Source of the DNA: Hydrogenophaga intermedia
GTDB lineage: Bacteria; Pseudomonadota; Gammaproteobacteria; Burkholderiales; Burkholderiaceae_C
Assembly (NCBI RefSeq): GCF_000723405.1
Contig: NZ_CCAE010000011.1
Location: 45,501-109,500, forward strand
DNA length: 64,000 nt
Reading direction: 5' to 3'
Within the stretch, counting starts at the first letter, position 1. Every line of letters starts with the position of its first letter. Position numbers and translations under genes: made by a program. The notes under the pieces were generated by a model, which searched no databases, had not been told where the DNA came from, and was given only the letters and a program-made list of their open reading frames with translations. Below, in pieces: positions 30,531 through 39,679 of this stretch.

Positions 30531-31445
30531 TCAGATGTCGTCGAGCAGGGGGTAGGGCAGCGGCAGCAGGTGCAGCGTGGCCTCGCCCGCGCGCAACGGG
30601 GCGCCGTCGGCCGAGCCGGTCTGCATGGAGACGATGGCGTCCCAGCCAGCTTGCGGGTTGGGCGCGGCCTGCACCACGGTGCCGGTGGGTTGCTCGGCGT
30701 CGCTGGCGTGGAAGACTTCCTGGCCGGCCTGCAGGGGCGCGTCGGCGTGCGCCAGGTAGGCGCGGCGCTTGAGCGTGCCGCGGAACTGGCTGCGCGCCAC
30801 CACCTCTTGGCCGGGGTAGCAGCCCTTCTTGAAGTTCACGCCGCCCACCGATTCGTAGTTGAGCATCTGCGGCACGAAGGCCTCGACCACGGGCTGGCTC
30901 AGGGTGGCCACGCCGCTGATCACCTCCAGCCAGTCCCATTGCGCTTCGGTGAGCGCGGGGGCAGCGGGCGCCGCGTCGGGCGGCCCCACCCACAGGGCGC
31001 GCGGGGTGGCCCCGGCGGGGTACAGGCGGACCACGCTGACGTCGCCTTCGGCCAGGTGGCTCCAGGGCGTGGTGCCGAGCCCGGCGGGCACCGCGTCGCC
31101 GGCCAGGCCACGCAGCGCGAACTCGTCGCTGGCGTCGCGCAGTTTCACCTTGGCGCGCAGCACGAACATCTGCAGGCGCTTGAGCGTGGCGGGCAGCAGG
31201 TCGCGGCGGCAGACGAGCAGGATGCGGTCGTGCGCGCGCTTGAAGGCGACGAAGCTGGCCAGCATGCGCCCCTTGGCGGTGCACAAGGCGGCCAGGCGCG
31301 CCTCGCTCACGCCGAGCAGGGCGAAGTCCTGCGTGAGCTGGCTGTGGAGGAAGGACGCGGCCTCGTCACCTTCGGCGGCGATCACGCCGAGCGAGGGCAG
31401 GGGGGCCGCACCGTGCAGGGAGGTGGGGGAAGTGTCTTGGGACAT
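30531..31445 (-). CDS. ygfZ: YgfZ/GcvT-like folate-binding protein
   Basis: 304 aa from ATG 31445. The conserved KGCYPGQEVVAR (K-G-C-[YF]-x-G-Q-E) motif near residue 215 is diagnostic of YgfZ, with a GcvT-like fold before it (LTQDFALLGVSEARLAALCTAKGRMLA). YgfZ proteins use tetrahydrofolate in assembly or repair of some iron-sulfur proteins. It is divergent from mltG, with a gap of about 75 nt. Confidence 0.9.
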   Translation of the reverse strand: MSQDTSPTSLHGAAPLPSLGVIAAEGDEAASFLHSQLTQDFALLGVSEARLAALCTAKGRMLASFVAFKRAHDRILLVCRRDLLPATLKRLQMFVLRAKVKLRDASDEFALRGLAGDAVPAGLGTTPWSHLAEGDVSVVRLYPAGATPRALWVGPPDAAPAAPALTEAQWDWLEVISGVATLSQPVVEAFVPQMLNYESVGGVNFKKGCYPGQEVVARSQFRGTLKRRAYLAHADAPLQAGQEVFHASDAEQPTGTVVQAAPNPQAGWDAIVSMQTGSADGAPLRAGEATLHLLPLPYPLLDDI

Positions 31446-31521
31446 GCGCGCTGAATTATCATGGTCCGTCTGTCGCGCCGTCGCCGCCCGGCGCCTTCTC
31501 CCTGTCCCTAGCAAGCCTTCA

Positions 31522-32529
31522 ATGCGCCTGTTCAAGAACCTGGTGGTCGTCCCCCTGCTGCTCCTGGGCCTGGCCTATATGGCCGCCCACTGGTGGGTCC
31601 ACCATCCCCTGAGCCTGCCGGCCACGGCCAGCGACAGCGCGCCGCTCGAATTCGAGATCCCGGCGGGCACGTCCGCGCGCGGCGCGGCCAACCGCATCGA
31701 AGCCGCTGGCGTGCGGGCGCCTGCCGCGCTGCTGTACGCCTGGTTCCGCCTCTCCGGCGAGTCGCGGGGCATCAAGGCCGGGGTCTACGAAATCGCCCCG
31801 GGCACCACGCCGCGCGGCCTGCTGAGCAAGCTGGTGCGCGGTGAGCAGGCCATGGTCAATGCCCAGATCATCGAGGGCTGGACCGCGCGCCAGGCCATCG
31901 ACGCGCTGCGACGCTCGCCCGACCTGACGCAGGACCTGGAAGGCCTCAGCCTGGAGCAGACCATGGAGCGCATCGGCTACCCGGGCCAGCACATCGAAGG
32001 CCGCTTCTTCCCCGACACCTACCGCGTCACCAAGCGCACGCCCGTGTCCACCGTGCTGCGCCAGGCCGCTCGCGCCATGGACGAGCGCCTGGCCGAGGCC
32101 TGGGCGCAGCGCGACCCTGGCGTGCCGCTGCAGTCACCCGAAGAGGCGCTGATCCTCGCCAGCATCGTCGAGAAGGAAACCGGCCAGCCGGCAGACCGCG
32201 GGCGCATTGCCGGCGTGTTCGCCAACCGGCTGCGCATCGGCATGCGGCTGCAGACCGACCCGAGCGTGATCTATGGCCTGGGCGACGCCTTCAACGGCAA
32301 CTTGCGCCGTACGCACCTTGACACCGACACGCCCTACAACACCTACACGCGCGCCGGCCTGCCGCCCACGCCCATCGCGCTGCCGGGCATGGCGTCCATC
32401 ATGGCGGCCGTGCAGCCGGCCCGCACCAACGCCATGTACTTCGTCTCGCGCGGCGACGGCTCCAGCCATTTCAGCGCCACGCTCAACGAGCACAACGCCG
32501 CCGTGCGCCGCTTCATCCTGCGCCGCTGA
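31522..32529 (+). CDS. mltG: Endolytic transglycosylase MltG
   Basis: 335 aa from ATG 31522. An N-terminal membrane anchor spans residues 6-25 ([16 protein letters not shown]); the YceG/MltG domain follows with the catalytic Glu in [11 protein letters not shown], plus [26 protein letters not shown] and the ending SRGDGSHFS-like string. It cleaves nascent glycan strands at the inner membrane. The stop overlaps the tmk start, as in many Burkholderiales. Confidence 0.95.
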   Translation: MRLFKNLVVVPLLLLGLAYMAAHWWVHHPLSLPATASDSAPLEFEIPAGTSARGAANRIEAAGVRAPAALLYAWFRLSGESRGIKAGVYEIAPGTTPRGLLSKLVRGEQAMVNAQIIEGWTARQAIDALRRSPDLTQDLEGLSLEQTMERIGYPGQHIEGRFFPDTYRVTKRTPVSTVLRQAARAMDERLAEAWAQRDPGVPLQSPEEALILASIVEKETGQPADRGRIAGVFANRLRIGMRLQTDPSVIYGLGDAFNGNLRRTHLDTDTPYNTYTRAGLPPTPIALPGMASIMAAVQPARTNAMYFVSRGDGSSHFSATLNEHNAAVRRFILRR

Positions 32530-33173
32530 TGCCCATGTCGTCCACCGGTCTGTTCATCAGCTTCGAAGGCATCGACGGTGCGGGCAAGTCCACGCACATC
32601 GACATGCTGGCCAAGGCCTTCGACGCCGCCGGCCGGCGCGTGGTGCTCACGCGCGAGCCGGGCGGCACGCCACTGGCCGAGAAGCTGCGCAGCCTGGTGC
32701 TCAACGACCCGATGGACCCGCTGAGCGAGTCGCTGCTGATGTTCGCCGCGCGGCGCGATCACCTGCAGCGGGTGATCGAGCCCGCATTGGCGCGAGGCGA
32801 TGTGGTGCTGTGCGACCGATTCACGGACGCCACTTTCGCCTACCAGGGCCACGGGCGCGGTTTCGACCTGGCCGTGCTCGGTCAGCTCGAGCGCTGGGTG
32901 CAGGCCAGCACCGACGGCGGCCTGCGCCAGCCCGACCTGACCCTGTGGTTCGACCTGCCGGCGGCGGTGGCGGCCGAGCGCCTGGCCGGCGCCCGCGTGC
33001 CCGACCGCTTCGAGGCGCAACCGCAGGCCTTCTTCGAGCGCGTGAGCGAAGGTTACGCGGCGCGTGCCCAGGCCGAGCCCGCGCGCTTCGTGCGCATCGA
33101 CGCGAACCAGCCGCGCGAGCGCGTGGCGGCGATGGTTCGCCAGGCCTTCGAGCAACGCGGTTGGCTGGCATGA
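32529..33173 (+). CDS. tmk: Thymidylate kinase
   Basis: 214 aa. P-loop [12 protein letters not shown] at residues 11-22, then the TMP-binding [10 protein letters not shown] and the [16 protein letters not shown] motif. It phosphorylates dTMP to dTDP. ATG 32529 shares a base with the mltG stop; a second in-frame ATG sits two codons later. Confidence 0.96.
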   Translation: MPMSSTGLFISFEGIDGAGKSTHIDMLAKAFDAAGRRVVLTREPGGTPLAEKLRSLVLNDPMDPLSESLLMFAARRDHLQRVIEPALARGDVVLCDRFTDATFAYQGHGRGFDLAVLGQLERWVQASTDGGLRQPDLTLWFDLPAAVAAERLAGARVPDRFEAQPQAFFERVSEGYAARAQAEPARFVRIDANQPRERVAAMVRQAFEQRGWLA

Positions 33174-33204
33174 AGGCCCCCACGCTCCACCGCTGCGCGG
33201 GTCG

Positions 33205-33325
33205 CGAGGCCTTGCAGGCCGCGACGCTGCCGGAGTCAGCGTCTCTTCGCCCGACCAAGCCTGCGCAGGCAGGCTTGGAGCCGCGGGGCTCAGCCCCGAA
33301 GGGGCTGATTCGCCTTGGGGCGGCC
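33205..33325. repeat. Palindrome-rich spacer between tmk and holB
   Basis: The 166-nt gap between two normally adjacent genes holds several short inverted repeats: GGTCGCGAGGCC...GGCCGCGACGC, AAGCCTGC gcag GCAGGCTT and GGGGCTcaGCCCC. This has the look of a REP-like intergenic element. No ORF is supported. Confidence 0.45.
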
Positions 33326-33339
33326 GTGCGCCGAATCCC

Positions 33340-34347
33340 ATGAGCGACACCGCGCTGGCCCCCTGGCTGCAACGCCAGTTGCAATCGCTGCTGACCTGGC
33401 GTACCCACGCCGTGCTGCTGGCCGGTCCTTCGGGTCTGGGTCAGTACGAACTGGGCCTGGCCCTGGCGCGTGCCTGGCTGTGCGAACGCCCCCAACCCAC
33501 CGGCGCCTGCGGCCAATGCCCCAGTTGCCACGCCATCGACGTGCGCACGCACGCCGACCTGTGCGTGCTGATGCCCGAGACCCTGAGCCTGGAGCTGGCC
33601 TGGCCGCTGGACGAATCGACCCAGCGCGAACTCGACGACAAGAAGCGCAAGCCCAGCAAGGCCATCCGTGTGGAGGCCGCGCGCCAGGCCGTGGCATTCA
33701 CCCAGACCACCAGCGCTCGCGGCGGCACGCAAGTGGTGCTGGTCTATCCGGCCGAGCGGCTCAACGTCGAGTCCGCGAACACCCTGCTGAAGACGCTGGA
33801 AGAACCCAGCCCGAGCGTGCGCTTCGTGCTCGCCACCGAGGCCGCGCACCTGCTCCTGCCCACCATCCGCAGCCGCTGCCAGACGCACACCCTGCAGTGG
33901 CCCGACGAGGCCGAGGCCTTGCCCTGGCTGCAGGCGGCCGCCGAGACGACGCCCGCCGCCGCCCAGGCTTGGTGGCGCGCCTCCGGTGGCCGGCCCGACG
34001 AAGCCCTGGCCCTGTCGCGTCGCGGGTTCACCCCGGAGCAATGGGCCGGTTTGCCGCAGGCTCTGGCGCGCGGCGACTGGAAGGTGCTGGGCGAACAGGC
34101 GCCGGCGCAGCAACTCGACGTGTTGCAAAAGCTCTGCCACGACCTCATGGCCCGAGCGGCCGGTGCGGCGCCGCGCTTCTTCCCGGCCGAGCAGTTGCCA
34201 CCGTCGCCACCCTGGCGCGTGCTGGCGCGCTGGTCGGACGAACTCACGCAGGCGGCCCGCAGCGTGGAGCACCCCTACCAGGCCGGGCTGCTGCAGGAGG
34301 CCTGGGCGGCGCGGGCGCGTCAGGCCCTGGCGACCGCTGGTCGCTGA
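33340..34347 (+). CDS. holB: DNA polymerase III delta' subunit
   Basis: 335 aa from ATG 33340. Clamp-loader fold: GPSGLGQYELGLALARAWLC replaces the P-loop (degenerate, no lysine, as expected for the non-ATPase delta'). The four-cysteine zinc site CGQCPSCH follows, then SANTLLKTLEEPS and TIRSRCQTH (the SRC motif). It is part of the clamp loader at the replication fork. Position after tmk is the standard context. Confidence 0.93.
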   Translation: MSDTALAPWLQRQLQSLLTWRTHAVLLAGPSGLGQYELGLALARAWLCERPQPTGACGQCPSCHAIDVRTHADLCVLMPETLSLELAWPLDESTQRELDDKKRKPSKAIRVEAARQAVAFTQTTSARGGTQVVLVYPAERLNVESANTLLKTLEEPSPSVRFVLATEAAHLLLPTIRSRCQTHTLQWPDEAEALPWLQAAAETTPAAAQAWWRASGGRPDEALALSRRGFTPEQWAGLPQALARGDWKVLGEQAPAQQLDVLQKLCHDLMARAAGAAPRFFPAEQLPPSPPWRVLARWSDELTQAARSVEHPYQAGLLQEAWAARARQALATAGR

Positions 34348-34442
34348 AGTGCAACCGGCTGCATCGCCACGCTGAAAACTGCACGACCGCCGCGCTCTGT
34401 TATCGGCCTTTCGGCCGTGCCCCTGCCCCTACACTCGACCGC

Positions 34443-34814
34443 ATGAGCACCAACCCGTCCACCACCGGCGCCGCCGCGCGGCCCAGCGTCATCCAGCTCT
34501 CGATCAAGGAAAAGGCCGCGCTCTATGCCGCCTACGTGCCCCTGTTCGCCGACGGTGGCATCTTCATTCCCTCTTCGCGCGAGTACCGCCTGGGCGACGA
34601 CGTCTACGTGCTGCTGAGCCTGCCCGACGACCCGCAGCGCTACCCGGTGGCGGGCAAGGTCGCTTGGGTCACCCCGGCCAAGGCCCAGGGTGGTCGCACG
34701 CAAGGCGTGGGCATCCGCTTCCCGGCCGACGAGAAATCGAAACAGCTCAAGCTCAAGATCGAGGAGATCCTGGGCGCCAACGTGAACTCCGAGCGCCAGA
34801 CGCAGACGCTCTGA
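34443..34814 (+). CDS. PilZ domain protein
   Basis: 123 aa from ATG 34443. Reads as a stand-alone type IV pilus PilZ protein: FADGGIFIPSSREYRLGDDVYVLLSLPD then GKVAWVTPAK and GVGIRFP. The N-terminal RxxxR c-di-GMP motif is not evident, which is usual for the pilus-biogenesis PilZ branch. It sits between holB and tatD and is followed by a terminator. Confidence 0.9.
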   Translation: MSTNPSTTGAAARPSVIQLSIKEKAALYAAYVPLFADGGIFIPSSREYRLGDDVYVLLSLPDDPQRYPVAGKVAWVTPAKAQGGRTQGVGIRFPADEKSKQLKLKIEEILGANVNSERQTQTL

Positions 34815-34831
34815 TCCGGTTCGCCCCGCGA

Positions 34832-34871
34832 AACGCCTCACCGCCGCCCGGCCGTGGGGCGTTGTGTTTTT
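34832..34871 (+). terminator. Rho-independent terminator after the pilZ gene
   Basis: Stem AACGCCTCA (34832-34840) pairs with TGGGGCGTT (34855-34863, one G-U pair) around a GC-rich loop that can fold further, followed by GTGTTTTT. It separates pilZ from tatD, whose start lies only 17 nt downstream. Confidence 0.6.
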
Positions 34872-34887
34872 GGGGGATCATTGGCGG

Positions 34888-35694
34888 ATGTTCACCGACT
34901 CGCATTGCCACCTGAATTTCCCCGAGCTGCGCGAGCAGTTCCCCGCCATCCTGCAGGCCATGGCCGACGCCCAGGTGGACCGCGCGCTGTGCATTTGCAC
35001 CACGATGGAAGAGTTTGACGATGTCCACGCCCTGGCGCGTGACCATGCCCACCTGTGGGCCACCGTGGGCGTGCACCCCGACAGCGAAGACGTGATCGAG
35101 CCCTCTCTGCAGGACTTGCTCGACGGCGCGGCGCGGCCCAAGGTGGTGGGCATCGGCGAAACCGGCCTGGACTACTACCGCTTGGGTGATCGCAGCCTGG
35201 CCGACATGGAGTGGCAGCGCGAGCGCTTTCGCGTGCACATTCGCGCCGCGCGCCAGACGGGGCTGCCGTTGGTGATCCATACGCGCAGCGCCTCGGACGA
35301 CACGCTGGACATCCTGCGCGAGGAGGGCGGTTTCGGCACGGGTGACGGGCGTGCGCCAGCCCGGGGCGTGTTCCACTGCTTCACCGAGACTGCGGAGGTC
35401 GCGCGCGCCGCGCTCGACCTGAATTTCTACATCTCGTTCTCGGGCATCCTGACCTTCCGCAACGCCGCCGACCTGCGCGAGACCGCGCGCCTCGTGCCGC
35501 TGGAGCGGCTGCTGATCGAAACCGACAGCCCCTACCTGGCGCCCGTTCCGCACCGGGGCAAGGTCAACACCCCGGCCCTGGTGCCGCACGTGGCCGCGCA
35601 GGTGGCCGAACTCAAGGGGCTGCCCGTCGAGGCCGTGGCCGAGGCCACCAGCCGCAACTTCGAGCGACTCTTCGATCGCGTGATGGTCGCCTGA
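34888..35694 (+). CDS. TatD-family metal-dependent hydrolase
   Basis: 268 aa from ATG 34888. The TIM-barrel amidohydrolase signature is complete: FTDSHCHL, VHPD, GIGETGLDYY, LVIHTRSA, VFHCFTE and ETDSPYLAPVPHRG. TatD-type enzymes are metal-dependent nucleases/hydrolases in the cytoplasm. Typical Burkholderiales position after holB-pilZ. Confidence 0.94.
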   Translation: MFTDSHCHLNFPELREQFPAILQAMADAQVDRALCICTTMEEFDDVHALARDHAHLWATVGVHPDSEDVIEPSLQDLLDGAARPKVVGIGETGLDYYRLGDRSLADMEWQRERFRVHIRAARQTGLPLVIHTRSASDDTLDILREEGGFGTGDGRAPARGVFHCFTETAEVARAALDLNFYISFSGILTFRNAADLRETARLVPLERLLIETDSPYLAPVPHRGKVNTPALVPHVAAQVAELKGLPVEAVAEATSRNFERLFDRVMVA

Positions 35695-35717
35695 ATTTCG
35701 GGTTTTACATTAACAAC

Positions 35718-36386
35718 ATGAAAAAGCGCCTTGTTCTGAAATGCCTTCTGGCCTTGGGCGTGTGCAGCCCTGGCGCCTGGGCCAGTTCGTACGACGACTT
35801 CTTTTCCGCCATCAAGCGCAACGACCCGGACACCCTTGCCAGCCTGGCCCAACGCGGCTTCGACCTCAACACCCTGGACCCCGGCGGCCAGCACCCGCTG
35901 TACCTGGCGCTGCGCGATGAGTCCGACCGCGTGGCCATGTTCCTGCTGAGCCGGCCCGAGGTGAAGGTCGAGCACCGCAACGCCAAGGGCGAATCGCCCC
36001 TGATGATGGCCGCGCTCAAGGGCAAGCTGGAGCTCGTGCGCCGGCTCATCGATCGCAAGGCCGAGGTGAACAAGCCCGGCTGGGCACCGTTGCACTACGC
36101 CGCCACCCAGCCCGGCGAGGCCAGTCTGCCTGTGGTGCGCCTGCTGCTGGAGCACCACGCCTTCATCGACGCCCAATCGCCCAACGGCAGCACGCCGCTG
36201 ATGATGGCCGCGCTCTACGGCAACCCGAAGGTGGTGCGACTCTTGCTCGACGAGGGCGCCGACACGGCGATGAAAAACGAGCAGGGGCTCAGTGCCATCG
36301 ATTTCGCGCACCGGGCGGGCCGCAAGGAAACCGCTGACGCCATCGCCGCCGCCATCCGCGCCAAGCAGTCGACCGGCCGCTGGTAG
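35718..36386 (+). CDS. Exported ankyrin-repeat protein
   Basis: 222 aa. Residues 1-22 form a signal peptide (KKRLVLKCLLALGVCSPGAWA). Four to five ankyrin repeats follow (GQHPLYLALRDESDRVAMFLL, KGESPLMMAALKGKLELVRRL, WAPLHYAATQ, NGSTPLMMAALYGNPKVVRLL). It is probably a periplasmic protein-protein interaction module and lies 23 nt after tatD. Confidence 0.88.
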   Translation: MKKRLVLKCLLALGVCSPGAWASSYDDFFSAIKRNDPDTLASLAQRGFDLNTLDPGGQHPLYLALRDESDRVAMFLLSRPEVKVEHRNAKGESPLMMAALKGKLELVRRLIDRKAEVNKPGWAPLHYAATQPGEASLPVVRLLLEHHAFIDAQSPNGSTPLMMAALYGNPKVVRLLLDEGADTAMKNEQGLSAIDFAHRAGRKETADAIAAAIRAKQSTGRW

Positions 36387-36494
36387 ACCCATGCCGCGTC
36401 AGGCTGGTGTCAGCGTAGGTGTATCCCACATGCCCGCCGCTCGGCCATGCGCGGACAATGCGCAGGTTTTTTGCATCCCCAGGAGACAGACGTC

Positions 36495-36980
36495 GTGAAA
36501 ATAGCGAGCCAGAAGGACTTCGCGTCCGGCCTCATGTTCACCATCGTAGGCATAGCCTTCGGGGTGGGCGCCACCAACTTCGATATCGGCAGCGCGGCCC
36601 GCATGGGGCCGGGCTATTTCCCCTTGTTGCTGGGCATCCTGCTGGCCGTTCTGGGCGTCGTCATCACGCTCCAGTCGTTCGGCAGCCACATCGGCGACCA
36701 ATCGCTGGGGGGCATCGCCTGGCGACCGCTGATCTTCATCCTCGGCGCCAACCTGGCCTTCGGCGCACTGCTGGTGGGCATTCCTTCCTGGGGCATTCCA
36801 CACTTCGGGCTCATCGTGGCCATCTATGGCCTGGTGCTGATTTCCGGCTACGCGCGCCCGGGCCACAAGCTCAAGGAATCGGTCATTCTGGCCACGGCGC
36901 TGGCCATTGGCAGCTACGGCGCCTTCGTCTACGCCCTCAATCTGCAGTTCCCGGTTCTGCCGTGGTTCCTGGGCCACTGA
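36495..36980 (+). CDS. tctB: TctB-like small permease subunit
   Basis: 161 aa from GTG 36495, preceded by AGGAGA. Four hydrophobic segments and the TctB pattern GVGATNFDIGSAARMGPGYFP. It is the small membrane subunit of a tripartite tricarboxylate transporter and is followed 21 nt later by tctA. No TctC-type periplasmic binding protein is encoded beside it. Confidence 0.9.
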   Translation: MKIASQKDFASGLMFTIVGIAFGVGATNFDIGSAARMGPGYFPLLLGILLAVLGVVITLQSFGSHIGDQSLGGIAWRPLIFILGANLAFGALLVGIPSWGIPHFGLIVAIYGLVLISGYARPGHKLKESVILATALAIGSYGAFVYALNLQFPVLPWFLGH

Positions 36981-37001
36981 TCACGGAGACAAGAGAACAC
37001 C

Positions 37002-38513
37002 ATGGAATTGCTTGAACACCTCTCACTGGGCTTCAGCGTCGCCTTCACCGGGCAGAACCTGCTGTACGCCTTCGTCGGCTGCCTGCTGGGCACCCTCATC
37101 GGCGTGCTGCCGGGCCTGGGCCCGCTGGCCACCATCGCCATGCTGCTGCCCGTCACCTACGGGCTGGAGCCCGTGTCGGCGCTGATCATGTTGGCCGGCA
37201 TCTACTACGGCGCCCAGTACGGTGGCTCCACCACCGCCATTCTGGTCAACCTGCCGGGCGAATCGTCCTCGGTGGTGACCGTGATCGACGGCTACCAGAT
37301 GGCGCGCAAGGGCAGGGCGGGTCCCGCGCTGGCGGCCGCCGGCCTGGGCTCCTTCTTTGCAGGCTGCGTGGCCACGCTGGTGCTGGCCGCTTTCGCGCCG
37401 CCGCTCACCGAAATCGCCCTGAGCTTCGGCCCCGCCGAATACTTCTCGCTCATGGTGGTGGGCCTGATCGGCGCCGTGGTGCTGGCCTCGGGTTCGCTGA
37501 TCAAGGCGCTGGCCATGATCGTGCTGGGCCTGCTCATCGGTCTCATCGGCACCGACATCAACTCGGGCGTGGCGCGTTTCTCGTTCGACATTCCCGAACT
37601 CACCGACGGCGTGAGCTTCGTGGTCATCGCCATGGGTCTGTTCGGCTACGGCGAGATCATCAGCAACCTTTCGCACGACGAGTCCAAGCGCGAGGTCTTC
37701 ACCGCCAAAGTCACCGGCATCATGCCGACCGCCGAGGACTTCAAGCGCATGTTCCCCGCCGTGCTGCGTGGCACGGCCCTCGGTTCGGCCCTGGGCATCC
37801 TGCCGGGCGGCGGTTCGTTGCTGTCGGCGTTTGCTGCCTACACCATCGAGAAGAAGACCAAGCTCAAGCCGGGCGAAGTGCCGTTCGGCCAGGGCAACAT
37901 CCGCGGCGTGGCCGCGCCCGAGTCGGCCAACAACGCCGGTTCGCAGACGTCGTTCATCCCGCTGCTCACGCTGGGCATTCCGCCCAACGCCGTGATGGCG
38001 CTGATGGTGGGTGCCATGACCATCCACAACATCCAGCCCGGCCCGCAGGTGATGACCAGCAACCCGGACCTGTTCTGGGGCCTGATCGCCTCGATGTGGA
38101 TCGGCAACGCCATGCTGATCATCCTGAACCTGCCCCTGATCGGCATGTGGATCAAGCTGCTGACGGTGCCTTACAAATGGCTGTACCCGGCCATCGTGCT
38201 GTTCTGCGCCATTGGCGTGTACTCCACCAACAACAACAGCTTCGACATCTGGATGGTCGCGCTGTTCGGCCTCATCGGCTACATCTTCATCAAGCTCGGC
38301 TGCGAACCCGCGCCGCTGCTGCTGGGCTTGATTCTTGGCCCGATGATGGAGGAGTACCTGCGCCGCGCGCTGCTCATCTCGCGCGGTGATTGGGCCGTGT
38401 TCGTCACGCGCCCGATCTCGGCCTCGCTGCTGGTGGTCGCCGTGCTGCTCTTGATCATCGTGCTCTTGCCATCGGTGAAGAAGAAGCGGGAAGAGGCGTT
38501 CGTGGAGGAGTGA
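37002..38513 (+). CDS. tctA: TctA-like large permease subunit
   Basis: 503 aa with about 12 membrane segments. Signature regions are LPGLGPLATIAMLLP, GIYYGAQYGGSTTAILVNLPGE and PGGGSLLSAFAAYTIEKK. It is the large transport subunit for a carboxylate driven by the ion gradient. Binding-protein partners (Bug family) are usually encoded elsewhere in Burkholderiales in large numbers. A strong terminator follows. Confidence 0.95.
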   Translation: MELLEHLSLGFSVAFTGQNLLYAFVGCLLGTLIGVLPGLGPLATIAMLLPVTYGLEPVSALIMLAGIYYGAQYGGSTTAILVNLPGESSSVVTVIDGYQMARKGRAGPALAAAGLGSFFAGCVATLVLAAFAPPLTEIALSFGPAEYFSLMVVGLIGAVVLASGSLIKALAMIVLGLLIGLIGTDINSGVARFSFDIPELTDGVSFVVIAMGLFGYGEIISNLSHDESKREVFTAKVTGIMPTAEDFKRMFPAVLRGTALGSALGILPGGGSLLSAFAAYTIEKKTKLKPGEVPFGQGNIRGVAAPESANNAGSQTSFIPLLTLGIPPNAVMALMVGAMTIHNIQPGPQVMTSNPDLFWGLIASMWIGNAMLIILNLPLIGMWIKLLTVPYKWLYPAIVLFCAIGVYSTNNNSFDIWMVALFGLIGYIFIKLGCEPAPLLLGLILGPMMEEYLRRALLISRGDWAVFVTRPISASLLVVAVLLLIIVLLPSVKKKREEAFVEE

Positions 38514-38547
38514 TCCACCGCTACACGCGCTCTGCGTCCAAGTAAAA

Positions 38548-38580
38548 AAGAGCCCCCGATCGACAGATCGGGGGCTCTTT
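38548..38580. terminator. Strong bidirectional terminator after tctA
   Basis: A perfect 14-bp stem AAGAGCCCCCGATC (38548-38561) / GATCGGGGGCTCTT (38566-38579) with a 4-nt loop. Read on the minus strand it is followed by a run of six T, so it can also end transcription of the convergent small gene at 38603-38872. Confidence 0.9.
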
Positions 38581-38602
38581 GCTTGGGCTGTGCCGAAGGC
38601 GA

Positions 38603-38872
38603 TCAGTGATTCGGCGTGGGCTGGGCCGGGCGCAGCGGGACAGCTCGCCCACGCAGATCGATGCCAAGCTGCCTCGACAAATTGGCGACCGATTGAATGC
38701 CGGCCTCGCGGCGTTGCAACGGACTCGGCCGACTCGGCCGGCCCATCACGGCGGCCTGAACGGCGGCCTGCTGATCGACCTTGATCAATGCCGTCTTCGT
38801 CGATGCGTTCGCGGCGGGCGAGGCGGCCATTCCGATGGCCGAAGGCGGTGTATTGGGACGGTGGATTCTCAT
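38603..38872 (-). CDS. Small hypothetical protein next to a chaperone-like gene
   Basis: 89 aa from ATG 38872. Ala/Pro/Arg-rich, without cysteine or membrane segment; middle part helical (ALIKVDQQAAVQAAV), end basic. No family recognised. It starts 32 nt after the stop of the CesT-like gene on the same strand, so the two are likely cotranscribed. A secretion substrate or partner of that chaperone is conceivable but not shown. Confidence 0.6.
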   Translation of the reverse strand: MRIHRPNTPPSAIGMAASPAANASTKTALIKVDQQAAVQAAVMGRPSRPSPLQRREAGIQSVANLSRQLGIDLRGRAVPLRPAQPTPNH

Positions 38873-38904
38873 GGCGCGTGTGTTTTCGGGGCAAACAGGC
38901 AAGG

Positions 38905-39351
38905 TCAGGCAAAAAGGCCCAGTTCGGGAATGACGTCGCCGCATGTGCCCGACGCCGTGGGTTGGTTCACGACTTCTCGCCACAGGGTGATCTGGCTGGC
39001 CACGTCATCCAGGTAGACGGCCAGCGGCTGCGGCGCATCGGGGTCCATGGGCCAACTGGCCAGCAGTTCGTAGCGCTGATCCTGGGTCAGCGTGATGGTG
39101 GGCACAGGGATCACGCCGTGGCAGCGAAGGATGAGATCGTTGATCGAGCTGCGCTGAATGGCGTCTTTCACAAGGCCGAGTTCGGCGCGAAACAGGAACT
39201 CGGCGTGGGCAGCGTCGTACTCGACGTCGACGATGGACTCATCGGCCAATACGATCATCCAGGTCGCGTCGGTGGCTTCCCGAATGACCGCCCATACGCT
39301 TGACTGCTCAGCGGCGCGGTGAAGGCAATGCTCGACGGCTTCCAGGTTCAT
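38905..39351 (-). CDS. CesT-like (type III secretion chaperone-like) protein
   Basis: 148 aa from ATG 39351; an upstream in-frame ATG exists but the internal one begins the conserved-looking part. It is acidic, with the alternating pattern of class I secretion chaperones (AEQSSVWAVIREATDATWMIVLAD, VDVEYDAAHAEFLFRAELG). No secretion apparatus is in the window. It could equally be an unrelated small acidic protein. It lies about 120 nt left of the prophage boundary. Confidence 0.5.
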   Translation of the reverse strand: MNLEAVEHCLHRAAEQSSVWAVIREATDATWMIVLADESIVDVEYDAAHAEFLFRAELGLVKDAIQRSSINDLILRCHGVIPVPTITLTQDQRYELLASWPMDPDAPQPLAVYLDDVASQITLWREVVNQPTASGTCGDVIPELGLFA

Positions 39352-39471
39352 GCGCGGCTCCGTGGGTTCGATGTCTGACCTTCGGTGTCCTTGGGGGTAT
39401 GGACAGGCGGCGTTGGGTAACGGCGTTTTGATCGAGGGTTCACGATCTGCACATCTCAAATAGTTCTACGA

Positions 39472-39483
39472 TGTATATTATGT
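39472..39483. other. attL, dif-like core
   Basis: TGTATATTATGT here continues as TAACC. It equals the central hexamer (TGTATA) plus the XerD arm of the dif consensus (TTATGTTAA). The outward (XerC-side) 11 nt, 39461-39471, match dif poorly. It is the left member of the 12-bp direct repeat that bounds the prophage. Confidence 0.75.
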
Positions 39484-39529
39484 TAACCAGGCTGCGCGGC
39501 CGGTTGACGCTCATGCCGGTGGCCGCCTG

Positions 39530-39649
39530 ATGCTGCGCGCGCTGCTGCACCTGGCCCGCGCCCTGGCCCTCACCCCCCTGGGCTGGTCCATCCTGGCGCT
39601 GTGCTGGGTTCTCGTCTTCGTGCTGGCGGCCGTGGCCGCCTTGTCCTAA
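39530..39649 (+). CDS. Small prophage membrane protein (39 aa)
   Basis: MLRALLHLARALALTPLGWS start followed by a single hydrophobic helix, ending AAVAALS. Its ATG (39530) overlaps a TGA that is in frame with the regulator only when the element is circular (see attL/attR finding). Thus in the excised genome it would be the gene directly downstream of the repressor. Function unknown; a superinfection or lysogeny membrane factor is one possibility. Confidence 0.6.
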   Translation: MLRALLHLARALALTPLGWSILALCWVLVFVLAAVAALS

Positions 39650-39679
39650 AGCCGCGGCTCAGCCGGCCGACATCCTGTC

